The notes: generated by a model from the letters alone, not told the origin. Positions 26,980 through 36,146 are shown, numbered from the stretch's first letter. The stretch is 63,874 nucleotides of DNA from an uncultured Ignavibacteria bacterium (GCA_937870915.1 CALMZQ010000088.1:1-63874); one strand, 5' to 3'. Translations and numbers: made by a program.

Positions 26980-27834
26980 ATGACTTCACGATCCTGGCTG
27001 GCGGAACTTCGCAGGGCAGTTAATGCACAGGAGAGCAACCTGCTCGATACGGTTGTTATCATACTCATCCTCATCTCAACGGTAGTTGTTGGATTAGAGA
27101 CTAGTCCGCAGATCACGGACGCACTGCCCGGATTTTTCGCCTGGCTCGATGTCTTCATCGTTATCGCTTTTGGCTTGGAGATCGGCCTCAAAATGGCGTT
27201 TCGTTGGCCGCGTCCGTGGGACTACTTCAAGGATGCCTGGCACATCTTTGACGCGGTGATCTTTGCACTCACCCTACTTCCCTATTTCGTGCTGGACGAT
27301 CAGGGGGCGGTTGGGTCCGCGCTGGCCCTACGAGCCCTCAGGCTAGCGCGTTCGTTCAGAGCCCTCCGCGTGTTACGTCTCGCATCCGAGCTCAAGGGTG
27401 TGCGTGTTGTTATCGAGACGTTGTTACGCTCCATCCCGCAACTCACGGTGGTGGCTATCCTACTTGGCTGTATTGTTTACACCTATGCCGTGATGGGCTA
27501 TAATCTCTTCCACACAAATGACCCGGAAAACTTTGGTTCGCTTGGGTTGAGTCTCTTGGCCATGTGTCAGTGTGCAGTTGGGGATTTTGCCGACATCATG
27601 CACACACAAATGAACGGTCCGGAGGGATTCCCCATCCTGTCTCCGCTGTTCTTCCTTTCATTTGTCCTCATTGCCGGACTCACCATTCTGAACTTCTTTG
27701 TGGGTACCATCCTCTCCGAATTGGAGTCGGTTCGGGAAGAAGAATCCGAGCAAACCACAGACATTCAGCAGATGCAGGAGCAACTCCGCCAAATGCAAGA
27801 AACGCTGGTTAGGATCGAAAAAAGGGCGTTGTAA
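26980..27834 (+). CDS. Voltage-gated-type ion channel subunit
   Basis: This is a 284-residue six-helix Ion_trans protein. S1 to S3 are at about 20-100, and the S4 voltage sensor RALRLARSFRALRVLRLAS carries regularly spaced arginines. S5, a pore loop and S6 (ILNFFVGTILSELESV) follow, then a C-terminal coiled coil rich in Gln/Glu. The pore loop reads LLAMCQCAVGDFADIM, unlike the TLESW filter of bacterial sodium channels or TVGYG of potassium channels, so ion selectivity is unclear. The start was chosen for its spacing from a GGGGGG stretch; ATG at 26974 and TTG at 26950 are alternatives. Confidence 0.85.
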   Translation: MTSRSWLAELRRAVNAQESNLLDTVVIILILISTVVVGLETSPQITDALPGFFAWLDVFIVIAFGLEIGLKMAFRWPRPWDYFKDAWHIFDAVIFALTLLPYFVLDDQGAVGSALALRALRLARSFRALRVLRLASELKGVRVVIETLLRSIPQLTVVAILLGCIVYTYAVMGYNLFHTNDPENFGSLGLSLLAMCQCAVGDFADIMHTQMNGPEGFPILSPLFFLSFVLIAGLTILNFFVGTILSELESVREEESEQTTDIQQMQEQLRQMQETLVRIEKRAL

Positions 27835-27847
27835 GGGGCTGTATGTC

Positions 27848-27910
27848 GCAAAATGGCATCAGAGTTGCCATAATGCATTGCAAAATGGCATCAGAGTTGC
27901 CATATTGCGA
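27848..27910 (+). promoter_or_regulatory. Two direct copies of an inverted repeat before the DUF4143 ATPase gene
   Basis: A 25-base sequence (27848-27872 and 27880-27904) is repeated with a 32-base period. Each copy contains the dyad ATGGCA-N7-TGCCAT; in the second copy the arms extend to 11 bases with one mismatch (GCAAAATGGCA / TGCCATATTGC). It ends right before the ATG at 27913, the position expected of an autoregulatory operator. Confidence 0.7.
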
Positions 27911-27912
27911 CC

Positions 27913-29049
27913 ATGTCAATGATAAGACAACGGATATTGAAGCCCCCTACCGGCAGCTTTTTCTTGCTTGGTCCACGAGGAACAGGGAAGTCCGTATGGG
28001 TACGAAGCACGTTTCCGGAGGCAATGTTCATTGACCTGCTCGACCCGGAAGTGTATCGTCTGTATGCGGCCAGACCTGAGCGGCTAAGAGAGAGAATAGC
28101 AGCGGAGACGCTGATACAAACAGTTGTGATCGATGAGATCCAGAAGCTTCCGGTTTTGCTGGAGGTAGTCCACCAGGTGATCGCGTCTGGCTCACTGATC
28201 AGATTTGTCCTAACCGGATCGAGTGCAAGAAAGCTGAGAAGAGGAAATGTGAATCTGCTGGGAGGAAGAGCATCACAGGTTTCGATGCACCCGTATCTGG
28301 CAATAGAGATGGGAGATAGTTTTTCTCTTGCGAGTGCTCTGGAGACAGGCCTTGTTCCCATCGTTGTTGAGTCTGCGTCACCAAAAGAGACACTCCGCGC
28401 CTACACATCGTTGTACATCAAGGAAGAAGTGTTTGCAGAAGGCCTCGTTCGAAATACAGAACACTTCTCTCGCTTTTTGGAGGCGATCAGCTTCTCACAT
28501 GGTGAAGTGTTGACGATCTCGAATGTTGCGAGCGAGTGTGGTGTAAGCAGAAAGACCGTTGAGAACTACATACAGATCATGGAAGATCTCATGTTGGCAC
28601 ATCGTGTACCGGTGTTTACCCGACATGCGAAGCGTGAGCTGGTAGGGCATCCCAAATTCTACTTCTTTGATACCGGCGTGTTTCGGTCACTGCGTCCAGT
28701 AGGTCCATTGGATGATCGATCGGCGATAGGTGGACATGCTCTTGAAGGGCTTGTTGCCCAACACCTCCGCGCCGCATGCGACTATGCAGCAGATGGTAGA
28801 CAGCTCTATTATTGGCGCACTCGTACTGGAATTGAGATTGACTTTGTTATGTACGGACCAGATACTCTTGAAGCATACGAAGTAAAAAGCACCGACGTGG
28901 TACGTGATGCAGATTTGAAAGCCCTACGAGCCTTTGTTGAGGAATACCCCGGTACCGCAGCAACATTACTCTACCGCGGTAATGAACGCCTTGTTCGACA
29001 TGGGATAACGATCGTTCCGATAGAGCAATGGATGAAGAGCGTTGTTTAG
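27913..29049 (+). CDS. AAA_14/DUF4143 ATP-binding protein (copy 1)
   Basis: This 378-residue protein has the P-loop LGPRGTGKS at 19-27, Walker B VVIDEI near 72, and sensor 1 FVLTGSSA. A winged-helix-like segment follows (TISNVASECGVSRKTVENYIQIMEDLMLA, read in parts). The C-terminal DUF4143 has a PD-(D/E)xK-like core: Glu in LEGLVAQ, Asp in EIDFV and the E-x-K of YEVKS. The family is common in this phylum and its function is unknown. Tandem dyads just upstream suggest autoregulation through the winged helix. It overlaps a convergent gene end by 4 bases. Confidence 0.88.
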   Translation: MSMIRQRILKPPTGSFFLLGPRGTGKSVWVRSTFPEAMFIDLLDPEVYRLYAARPERLRERIAAETLIQTVVIDEIQKLPVLLEVVHQVIASGSLIRFVLTGSSARKLRRGNVNLLGGRASQVSMHPYLAIEMGDSFSLASALETGLVPIVVESASPKETLRAYTSLYIKEEVFAEGLVRNTEHFSRFLEAISFSHGEVLTISNVASECGVSRKTVENYIQIMEDLMLAHRVPVFTRHAKRELVGHPKFYFFDTGVFRSLRPVGPLDDRSAIGGHALEGLVAQHLRAACDYAADGRQLYYWRTRTGIEIDFVMYGPDTLEAYEVKSTDVVRDADLKALRAFVEEYPGTAATLLYRGNERLVRHGITIVPIEQWMKSVV

Positions 29050-30164
29050 TCCATCTTCAATGCTATGGTTGTTCTCGCCTTATCGGACGAAGACACGTTT
29101 ACCTTTACTTTACGGATCGCAAGCACGTTAAGGAGTTCGTCTATCTGTTGTGTGAGATGTCCGGGCACACGTTCTATACGTATGCGTGTGGGTGCGGAGC
29201 CCCCTTCGAACATTTCTGATATCACCGTCCGTAGGGCAGTCTCTGATGATACAGGATCTTCGTAAACAGAGAAACCAAAGACCTGCTCGCCCCCTTTCAC
29301 TGTTGTGATTCCGCTTGATCTACAATGGTGCGTACGAATATCTGTATCGAACAATGAGAGGGTGTTAACGGTAACGTTGCATCGAACAAACGTACGTGGC
29401 TGGGCATCCTTGCAACACCGAAACTGCATGGTAGCAGTCTCTTGTGGGAGAGTGTTTTGAGAGGCATTGTCGAAGACAAGGCTTCCAATCATCACGTCCC
29501 GGCAGTTCAGAATGTTGAGATAGATATAGGACGTGTTTGAGCATGTAAGGTCCAACTCAACATTGCGCACAATGGTCCGTGGTGTTGCTCGGTACTTACG
29601 CACAGTGCCATTGGTAGCACGAAAGAACGTAAGAGTGGAGTCTTCCTTGCGGAGTCCAAACTCATCGGCACCCGTATTGATTCCATCCCCGTAGTTATAG
29701 GGAGACAACCACTTGAACTGGTTGATGATTGCATAGTAGTGAAGGGGCGAGAAGTACACGTCAACCCCACCAAGTCCGGGTAAAACATTCGACGCCAGGT
29801 ACATCGTATCGCTCGTTCGATTGAACGTTGTATCTGAACGATAGAACTCTATTCCATCCACTTCATACATCGTGAGCTTTGGCAATGTGGAGGCACCAAC
29901 ATGTGCAGCATCCTCGAACACCTCAACTACATCCCACATCGAACAACACGCATCCCACAATTCCACCTGTTGCGCTCCATGCTCTTGATCCACGCGCAGA
30001 TTGGGGATAGCATGAAGAACCTCTTGTCGGATACTATCACGCACCGACTGTTCGGTTGCCTTCCCATAGGCCACACGAAGTCGATACAGGTTCACCGCTT
30101 GTTGCTCTGCGGTTGGCCCATCGGCAGCAAGAGTGAGGAGGGAGGCGATGAGGAGGGAGAGCAT
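29046..30164 (-). CDS. Secreted hypothetical protein
   Basis: This 372-residue protein has a short signal peptide (1-14). The middle (about 190-280) has alternating short strands with isolated cysteines (LDLTCSNTSYIYLNILNCRDVMIGSLVFD) that look like a right-handed beta-helix or jelly-roll. No recognised domain was found. It follows the RCC1-repeat gene by 6 bases, so the two are probably expressed together and may act at the cell surface. Confidence 0.6.
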   Translation of the reverse strand: MLSLLIASLLTLAADGPTAEQQAVNLYRLRVAYGKATEQSVRDSIRQEVLHAIPNLRVDQEHGAQQVELWDACCSMWDVVEVFEDAAHVGASTLPKLTMYEVDGIEFYRSDTTFNRTSDTMYLASNVLPGLGGVDVYFSPLHYYAIINQFKWLSPYNYGDGINTGADEFGLRKEDSTLTFFRATNGTVRKYRATPRTIVRNVELDLTCSNTSYIYLNILNCRDVMIGSLVFDNASQNTLPQETATMQFRCCKDAQPRTFVRCNVTVNTLSLFDTDIRTHHCRSSGITTVKGGEQVFGFSVYEDPVSSETALRTVISEMFEGGSAPTRIRIERVPGHLTQQIDELLNVLAIRKVKVNVSSSDKARTTIALKMD

Positions 30165-30170
30165 GGATTC

Positions 30171-31583
30171 CTAGTACTTCACGATCATCTCAGTTGAAAA
30201 CGCTTCGGCCTGCGAACGCACCACTACGTAGACGCCTGGTGACTCAGATGACAGATCGAGTGTACATGTAGTTGTGGAAGGTGTAGGCATTACGCTGCGA
30301 ACTCGTTTCCCTTGCAATGTAAGAATCTCTACCCGCGTGGTACCTTCAACAAACGGGATCGTGAGGATATCGACAACGGGGCTTGGTGTGCATCGTGCAG
30401 TGGTTGTGTGATCGTCCGATGTGATACTGGATACAAGTCCACATGGCACAGGTAGCGGTACGGCTGTGTACTGACGTGGTGCATCGTCGCGGTTGAGTTG
30501 ACGATATGTGTTGTCGCCCCACCCGTGGAGTGTACCATCACGCATAATGGCATACGATGAGAACGAACCAGAGCCGATCGCAACCACGTTGGCAAGTCCT
30601 ATCGCTTTGACAGGATCAACCGTGTTGTTGTAGTATGGATTTCCTAGCTGACCAAAGCCGTTATCGCCCCATGTCCACACGGTTCCATTTTCAAGCAAGA
30701 CCACGGTATGGTATAGACCACCAGTGATGGCAATAACCTTGCCTGGCATAGTGATCTTCGTCGGCACCTTAACTCTCTTCGTGTTCGGTACACCCAGCTG
30801 GTTCTTGTCGTTCTGTCCCCATACCCACACGTCACCATCAACTGTGACGACTCGCATCGATCCGAATACATTCATGAACCCACTAGACGTTCCTAAGGTC
30901 AAAGCAACGCCCGGTGTCTGAAACATCTTTCTTGGCTTGTCATAGTACCAATTCGTTGAACCATCGATTTGATTCTCTTGATTTGAACCCCAAGCCCAAA
31001 CAGAACCGTCAGCACGAGCCGCGAACACCGTTGCTAAATCACAGAAGACGCTAACCACGCTATCTATGGGAACCAGAGAGCAACCGGAATCAAGTCTAGT
31101 TGTTGTACCATTTCCATACTGTGCCTGCGAGTTCACACCACTCACGAATACGCGTCCGTCGATCGAGAGGTAGACAACATTGCTACTACCGGTCACGGCA
31201 GTTCGAACACCCACTAGGTAGGGTACCGGCAGTGGCAATGGCTCCGTGACTGACCATGAGGGCATACCGAACTGATTTCCGGTTATTCCTCCCCAGGTGT
31301 AGACGCGACCATCAAAGTCAATAGCCATAACACCATCATGCCTACCGATCAGCCGAGTAGCTGGGGGCACCTTCGACCGTACAGCTTCCTGAGACGGAGT
31401 CTTTGTCCCGTCACCAAGAAGTCCGGCGTAATTCTCACCCCAAGAAAACACGGCTCCATCCACGCACAGAATAGAGGCATGCCTACCAGACCCAACGATT
31501 TGTTGGGCATTGGCTGCTAGCGTACTTATGAAGAGCACGACAATTGTGATGATCTGTGCAGTAGAAATGAAGTGATGTTTCAT
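30171..31583 (-). CDS. Secreted RCC1-repeat protein with T9SS-type sorting domain
   Basis: This 470-residue protein has a signal peptide (about 1-26, ending NAQ) and about seven RCC1-like blades recognisable from WGxNxxxQLG patterns (FSWGENYAGLLGDG, VWGQNDKNQLGV, TWGDNGFGQLGN, GWGDNTYRQLN). The C-terminal 80 residues (VDILTIPFVEGTTRVEILTLQGK, SSESPGVYVVVRSQ) form a T9SS type A-like domain. It is probably a surface-attached seven-bladed propeller; the ligand is unknown. The upstream DUF4143 gene ends 8 bases before it. Confidence 0.85.
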   Translation of the reverse strand: MKHHFISTAQIITIVVLFISTLAANAQQIVGSGRHASILCVDGAVFSWGENYAGLLGDGTKTPSQEAVRSKVPPATRLIGRHDGVMAIDFDGRVYTWGGITGNQFGMPSWSVTEPLPLPVPYLVGVRTAVTGSSNVVYLSIDGRVFVSGVNSQAQYGNGTTTRLDSGCSLVPIDSVVSVFCDLATVFAARADGSVWAWGSNQENQIDGSTNWYYDKPRKMFQTPGVALTLGTSSGFMNVFGSMRVVTVDGDVWVWGQNDKNQLGVPNTKRVKVPTKITMPGKVIAITGGLYHTVVLLENGTVWTWGDNGFGQLGNPYYNNTVDPVKAIGLANVVAIGSGSFSSYAIMRDGTLHGWGDNTYRQLNRDDAPRQYTAVPLPVPCGLVSSITSDDHTTTARCTPSPVVDILTIPFVEGTTRVEILTLQGKRVRSVMPTPSTTTCTLDLSSESPGVYVVVRSQAEAFSTEMIVKY

Positions 31584-31591
31584 GAAGCCCC

Positions 31592-32776
31592 TTATTCGAA
31601 GTTCAACCGTGAAGTGATCTCATCGAGCAAAATAGCGAGCGGTATTGCCTCGATAGTTGGGCTCAGAGGGTACTTTTCTGTGCCATTGTAGACAACCAGT
31701 GCGCGTTGGGGTGTGAGATCAGCAATTGCCTCGTGGAAGCCGCGACGTGGTGAGGGGGCTGTACTGCGTTTCACTTCAATTGCCCATTGTTCACCGTTGT
31801 CGAAGTTCAAAAGAACATCGATCTCCGCTCCACCAGAAGTTCGATAGAACGAGATGTTCAGGTTGTTCGAAGCAACGGCGCAGATCTGCTGGAGAACGAA
31901 ACCCTCCCAGCTCTGACCAATGATAGGATTGCCAAGAAGCTCATCAAATGAGCGAATGCCGAGAAGTGTGTGGAGGATACCACTATCACGAACGTAGAGT
32001 TTTGGTCGTTTCGTTAATCGTTTACCAGCGTTGGTGTGCCACGGCTGTAGGGTGCGTACAAGCAGGAGTTGTTCGAGCAGGGTAATGTATGACAGAACCG
32101 TTTTGTAGTCGACGCCGATACTACGAGCCAGCATGGAGGCATTGAGCACCTGACCCTGGAGATGAGCGAGCATCGTCCAGAGCTGTCGCATCTGTTCTGT
32201 TGATTTTCGGGGAGAGAACTGTGGGACTTCACGTTCCAAATATGTTCGAATGAAGTTCGATCGCCACGTATAACTGTGGCTCTCCGATGATGCAAGAGTT
32301 GAGTCCGGATAGCCCCCTCTCACCCACAATGACTGTAGTGGATTTGATGAGATACCCTGCACTTCGGACAATGAAAGAGGATGCAGTTCCACATAGCTAA
32401 TACGTCCGGCGAGGGACTCGGCAGAGCGGTCCAGCAGGTCGATAGATGCCGACCCAAGAAGCAGGTACATCCCACTTCGAATTCCCCTACGTCGGCCCTC
32501 ATCTATCCGTCCGCGCAGGACAGGAAAGAGGTCGGGCACACGATGAACCTCATCGAGGATCACTAACCGACCCATGTGTTCATTGAGATATGACTCCGGA
32601 TCTGCCAGTTTTGCCCTATCGGATGGGCTCTCGAGGTCGAGATACACAGCATCGCGTTCATCACCAATCTCCCGCGCGAGGGTCGTTTTACCAACCTGAC
32701 GTGAGCCAATGAGGACAACGGCTGGCGTGGAGTCGAGAAGTTCTCGGACCTGTCTGTTGAGATTTCTAGCTCTCAT
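31592..32776 (-). CDS. AAA_14/DUF4143 ATP-binding protein (copy 2)
   Basis: This 394-residue protein has the P-loop IGSRQVGKTT at 22-31, Walker B LVILDEVH near 71-78, and a winged-helix-like middle (MLARSIGVDYKTVLSYITLLEQLLLV, read in parts). The C-terminal nuclease-like core has Glu in WEGFVLQ, Asp in EIDVLLNF and IEVKRS. It starts a probable operon with the RCC1 and secreted-protein genes. A perfect inverted repeat with 10-base arms lies 7 bases before its start codon. Confidence 0.88.
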   Translation of the reverse strand: MRARNLNRQVRELLDSTPAVVLIGSRQVGKTTLAREIGDERDAVYLDLESPSDRAKLADPESYLNEHMGRLVILDEVHRVPDLFPVLRGRIDEGRRRGIRSGMYLLLGSASIDLLDRSAESLAGRISYVELHPLSLSEVQGISSNPLQSLWVRGGYPDSTLASSESHSYTWRSNFIRTYLEREVPQFSPRKSTEQMRQLWTMLAHLQGQVLNASMLARSIGVDYKTVLSYITLLEQLLLVRTLQPWHTNAGKRLTKRPKLYVRDSGILHTLLGIRSFDELLGNPIIGQSWEGFVLQQICAVASNNLNISFYRTSGGAEIDVLLNFDNGEQWAIEVKRSTAPSPRRGFHEAIADLTPQRALVVYNGTEKYPLSPTIEAIPLAILLDEITSRLNFE

Positions 32777-32782
32777 CCATGT

Positions 32783-32807
32783 AATTTAGGAAGTAGGTTC
32801 CTAAATT
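32783..32807. promoter_or_regulatory. Inverted repeat with 10-bp arms before DUF4143 copy 2
   Basis: The dyad AATTTAGGAA-GTAGG-TTCCTAAATT is perfect over 10 base pairs per arm. It sits between the divergent starts of the ATPase (32776, minus) and the secreted protein (32882, plus), where a repressor would cover the ATPase promoter. Confidence 0.72.
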
Positions 32808-32869
32808 GCAAGGATGAACAGCACGCCAATCCCTTAGGGGTGCTGCTATATGGACTTCGCGTTGTTAAG

Positions 32870-32877
32870 TTACTTTG
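32870..32877 (+). promoter_or_regulatory. Near-consensus TAnnTTTG box (TTACTTTG)
   Basis: It differs by one base from the -7 consensus. Its last G is 5 bases before the ATG at 32882, the same spacing as at guaA and pyk. Confidence 0.4.
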
Positions 32878-32881
32878 ACTC

Positions 32882-35563
32882 ATGTTTCGCATTCTACTGA
32901 TATCGCTAGGGCTTCTGATCCTGGCCCCTCTGGTTGCTTCGGCGCAGTTCGTGGTGCATGATGTGCACTTCTATGTGCGCCCGCTGAATACAGATTCAAA
33001 CCTATCCTTCACCAAGAGGCTCTCGGCAGATGAGTTTCGTGAGCGACTTGCTGGCGACATAAGACTCGATGCGATGCAGTTAAGGGTGATAATTAAATGT
33101 ACGAGCGAAGCACCGATAGACACTACGCGAGTTCGCTATCGTATCACAAATGATGCCACTGGTAAAATTGTCTATAACACAAGCAAGTGGATCACACTTG
33201 AGGCGTTACAAGATACTCTGAACTCTGGCATGAGCATTTGCGACTCAAATGGAAGACCTGTTCCCTTGATACCCCGCAGATATGCCATTGCTCCTGATGA
33301 ATTCGTTATTGTCAGGATGCCGCCATTCGAACCTGCAGAGTTTCTCGAGGACGTCATTGGTCGACTGTCATTCGATGCAATTGCAATTGATGGAAAGGAC
33401 ACAGTTCGCCACCTAGCTTACAAGGTGAGGCGACTTGGTCCAGGTTTCGGACTCAACCATTTCATTGCGAACATGCATCTGATGAAATCATCACAGATGG
33501 TAATTCCTTCTGTCTTACAAAGTGTGAATGGTGGCACAACTATTACATCTCTTGCACGGCCAAATCCTCAGCTATATCGAGAATCCAACATAGTTCAAGT
33601 GGCAAACAGCGCTTCTCTCACGATCAACAACCCGGTCATTCGTTTCGATCGTCGTAATGAACAAGGAGCCCCCTATCAAGGGGTTGTTACGGGCGATACT
33701 CTCACGTCCTACCCGATTAACCTATCACGTTCATCTTCTGCTACGCTTTCGCTCTCTGCTCGCCGCGTATATCCGCATGGGTTGACCCACCGACGATGGA
33801 TGAACGACACGCTGTATGGTCCGGAACCAACATCGCGATGGGAGAACACCGAATATCCCGGCGACAGTCTAGTTGTTGTGCTTCTCAAGCCATCGCCTGA
33901 CCAACTTAATGGCATTATCAATACCGTTGATTCAAACTGGATTGAACAGCCGGTGATGAAAACTGCGTTGGCCATGCGAGAGCCGAACTATCAGGATCGG
34001 TTTGATGTGTTCACAATACCAGTCCCCGACTCGATACTCAAGAGTCCTAATGAGGGGGCTCGCAATTTCCGATTTCGGATAATGCTGAAGGCAACTGCGC
34101 GAACTTCCTACGATGATGATGACCCATGGGATGTAGATCGGATAGATGTCTTTGTTGACGATCAGCGAGATCTCAGCATCAGTGATGTTGACGTGCCCCT
34201 TGCCTATAGCGTTATTCCATACAAACAGGCGGCATTGGCTCCACTTCGAGTACGGTTGGTGAATCATACGCAAAACCAACATCGTAGAGTGCGATTGCGC
34301 GTAGAGGCATACTCTGTTCGCGACACGATGAAGCGCACGGTTATCGAACGTTTTGTTGACTCCTTCAATGGTCTTGAGCAACGCACGATTGATATGCCAC
34401 CATTCAACCTCTCAGCGGTAGCAGTATCCGACATAGATACCGTGATTTTCAAAGCAATGATCTACGAAGGGAATGACACATCGTATGTAGACGAAGTGAT
34501 ACACAACAATACCATCTACAGAATACTACCTGTCAACCTTAGTAGAAGTCTTGCCTACGACAACTACAAATCTGAGGGACATCACGTAGTTGCTCAAGAA
34601 GCAGGTCGGGCGAACAACTTTGGTCTGCGCGCGCCCTCTGACAAAGGAAAAGACGATTCTGTCTCTCGATATGGGGGTACAGATACTCTCACAACTATTG
34701 ATCCTGGTGGTATATCGATGTCATTTACATTGAGTCAGCGTGACACGATCTTCGGCTACCAATTCGCCTTCGATAGAGATGAGCCACGTCAGGCAACATG
34801 TTTTGTGACCCTCGTACGATTTGTGCAAAGTTCATACCAACAGATCACCGATGCTTCGTTAACACTGCAACCTGGTCGCGACGATTCCGGTGTTGTGACT
34901 GATACTATCGGCACGTATTCACTTCCTGTGCCAATTGCTCTAGAACCGGGTACCTATAGGGTCACCTTACTTCAACAATCGCATGAAGATCTCAACCTCT
35001 GCGCTACGTCAGCACGAGCAGGCGTATTAGTGCAGACGGCCATTGACAGAGATCCGGAGCTAGGTGCAGAGATCATCGCCGACCCTAGTTGGTTCGTTGA
35101 CGCTGCACAACCATCATTTCCATTCAGATACGAAAGCGCCACAGCGCCTAGTCGCTTCTTTGTTGGTGACCATGCTTACCGCAGTTACACCTATGGAGAC
35201 TTTGGCGGAAGGGTCAACGGAGTGTTCACATTCAGAAGAGGGACATTCGTTCCCGTGATGCGTGTTGTTCTTGGACATCGCTCAGATTCCATTCCAACCT
35301 CTGTTGATGCTGTAGCGGGAACGAATAATGCGCCCCTTATCGCACTGTATCCAAACCCAGCATCCTCAGTTCTCACTACTTCTATGATAGGGGGCGGAGA
35401 GATTGATGTGAGCCTTGTTACCATGCAAGGCGAACGCATACTCAGTCAGCACATACGATCCTCTGCAGACATTGACGTGTCGATGCTCGCATCAGGACAA
35501 TACCTCATCCATGCAAGCGATGGTCGTAGGTCACATACGCAGACATTCAGAGTAATGCGGTAA
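32882..35563 (+). CDS. Large secreted protein with T9SS-type sorting domain
   Basis: This 893-residue protein has a signal peptide (1-21, ending SAQ) and a long beta-rich body without a recognised catalytic motif. The C-terminal 75 residues (LYPNPASSVLTTSM, LVTMQGERILSQ, MLASGQYLIHAS) match the T9SS type A sorting domain. The gene is flanked by two imperfect copies of a 42-base element (32775-32816 and 35582-35622), which suggests that this segment was inserted or duplicated. Confidence 0.8.
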   Translation: MFRILLISLGLLILAPLVASAQFVVHDVHFYVRPLNTDSNLSFTKRLSADEFRERLAGDIRLDAMQLRVIIKCTSEAPIDTTRVRYRITNDATGKIVYNTSKWITLEALQDTLNSGMSICDSNGRPVPLIPRRYAIAPDEFVIVRMPPFEPAEFLEDVIGRLSFDAIAIDGKDTVRHLAYKVRRLGPGFGLNHFIANMHLMKSSQMVIPSVLQSVNGGTTITSLARPNPQLYRESNIVQVANSASLTINNPVIRFDRRNEQGAPYQGVVTGDTLTSYPINLSRSSSATLSLSARRVYPHGLTHRRWMNDTLYGPEPTSRWENTEYPGDSLVVVLLKPSPDQLNGIINTVDSNWIEQPVMKTALAMREPNYQDRFDVFTIPVPDSILKSPNEGARNFRFRIMLKATARTSYDDDDPWDVDRIDVFVDDQRDLSISDVDVPLAYSVIPYKQAALAPLRVRLVNHTQNQHRRVRLRVEAYSVRDTMKRTVIERFVDSFNGLEQRTIDMPPFNLSAVAVSDIDTVIFKAMIYEGNDTSYVDEVIHNNTIYRILPVNLSRSLAYDNYKSEGHHVVAQEAGRANNFGLRAPSDKGKDDSVSRYGGTDTLTTIDPGGISMSFTLSQRDTIFGYQFAFDRDEPRQATCFVTLVRFVQSSYQQITDASLTLQPGRDDSGVVTDTIGTYSLPVPIALEPGTYRVTLLQQSHEDLNLCATSARAGVLVQTAIDRDPELGAEIIADPSWFVDAAQPSFPFRYESATAPSRFFVGDHAYRSYTYGDFGGRVNGVFTFRRGTFVPVMRVVLGHRSDSIPTSVDAVAGTNNAPLIALYPNPASSVLTTSMIGGGEIDVSLVTMQGERILSQHIRSSADIDVSMLASGQYLIHASDGRRSHTQTFRVMR

Positions 35564-35581
35564 GTGTCAGTGCTGGTTGAT

Positions 35582-35622
35582 ATCCATGTTGCTAAGGAGG
35601 TATGTTCCTTAGTGCAAAGATT
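35582..35622. repeat. Orphan diverged copy of the DUF4143 copy 2 operator element
   Basis: It is about 31 of 42 positions identical to 32775-32816. The dyad CTAAGGA-N7-TCCTTAG (35592-35612) is kept through paired, compensatory changes at two base pairs relative to the first copy. No DUF4143 gene is attached here. Confidence 0.6.
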
Positions 35623-36029
35623 CATCTCCCGCAGAACAACTCCAACGCCTTGGCGGTTGATCTCTTTTGCATCCATCGCACGAACGGTCTGCCGATTCTC
35701 GTTAGGGGGCTACCAGGTTTCGACCATGTTTCGATAGTGAACTCCACACCTTTAGGAACGCGGCGAACCTCAAAGCGAGCTACGCCACATTCAGGATGTC
35801 CGGTAGTTGTCACGTATGCAACAGACGTAACGTGCGCCTCTTCGCGCACCTCAATCACGCGCACAAAAGCCTTGATCTTGATCAGCGGCAGATGGAACCA
35901 CTGGGTAATGATCGCCCCTTCACAAAGACGTCCATCATTGGTATCAATCTGATACGACAGCACCCAGGGCGGAAAGATCTCATACCGCATGATCGCATCA
36001 ACGGCCGAGTCGTAGCTCCGCGAGCACAC
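35622..36029 (-). CDS. UPF0548 (DUF1990) family protein
   Basis: This is 135 residues from a GTG start. RYEIFPPWVLSY at about 15-26, EGAIITQWFHLPL, the TGHPECGVARFEV segment and FTIETWSKPGSPLTRIGRPFVRWMQKR match the UPF0548 pattern; the function is unknown. The reading frame stays open well upstream, and residues there (THDVHRVV) resemble the family's N-terminus, but no ATG, GTG or TTG in frame was found, and that stretch runs into the divergent LysE gene. The start is therefore uncertain and the N-terminus may be damaged. Confidence 0.62.
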   Translation of the reverse strand: MCSRSYDSAVDAIMRYEIFPPWVLSYQIDTNDGRLCEGAIITQWFHLPLIKIKAFVRVIEVREEAHVTSVAYVTTTGHPECGVARFEVRRVPKGVEFTIETWSKPGSPLTRIGRPFVRWMQKRSTAKALELFCGR

Positions 36030-36146
36030 GACGCGGTGTACATCGTGAGTGAAGGAGTCATCGAGTGTGGAGGGGTGGGCGGTATTGATACTGTACTCGC
36101 TGGTTGCGTTGAAGCCATGTGTTTGAAAAAGTACTACCTTAAAGCC

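Noticed and set aside
32821-32869. Riboswitch-like hairpin (CAGCAC/GTGCTG) before the T9SS gene
   Set aside because: The arms are only 6 bases and the promoter box lies downstream of it, so it would not be in the mRNA.
35602-35952. Plus-strand 116-codon frame opposite UPF0548
   Set aside because: The minus-strand frame matches a known family; the plus-strand translation does not.
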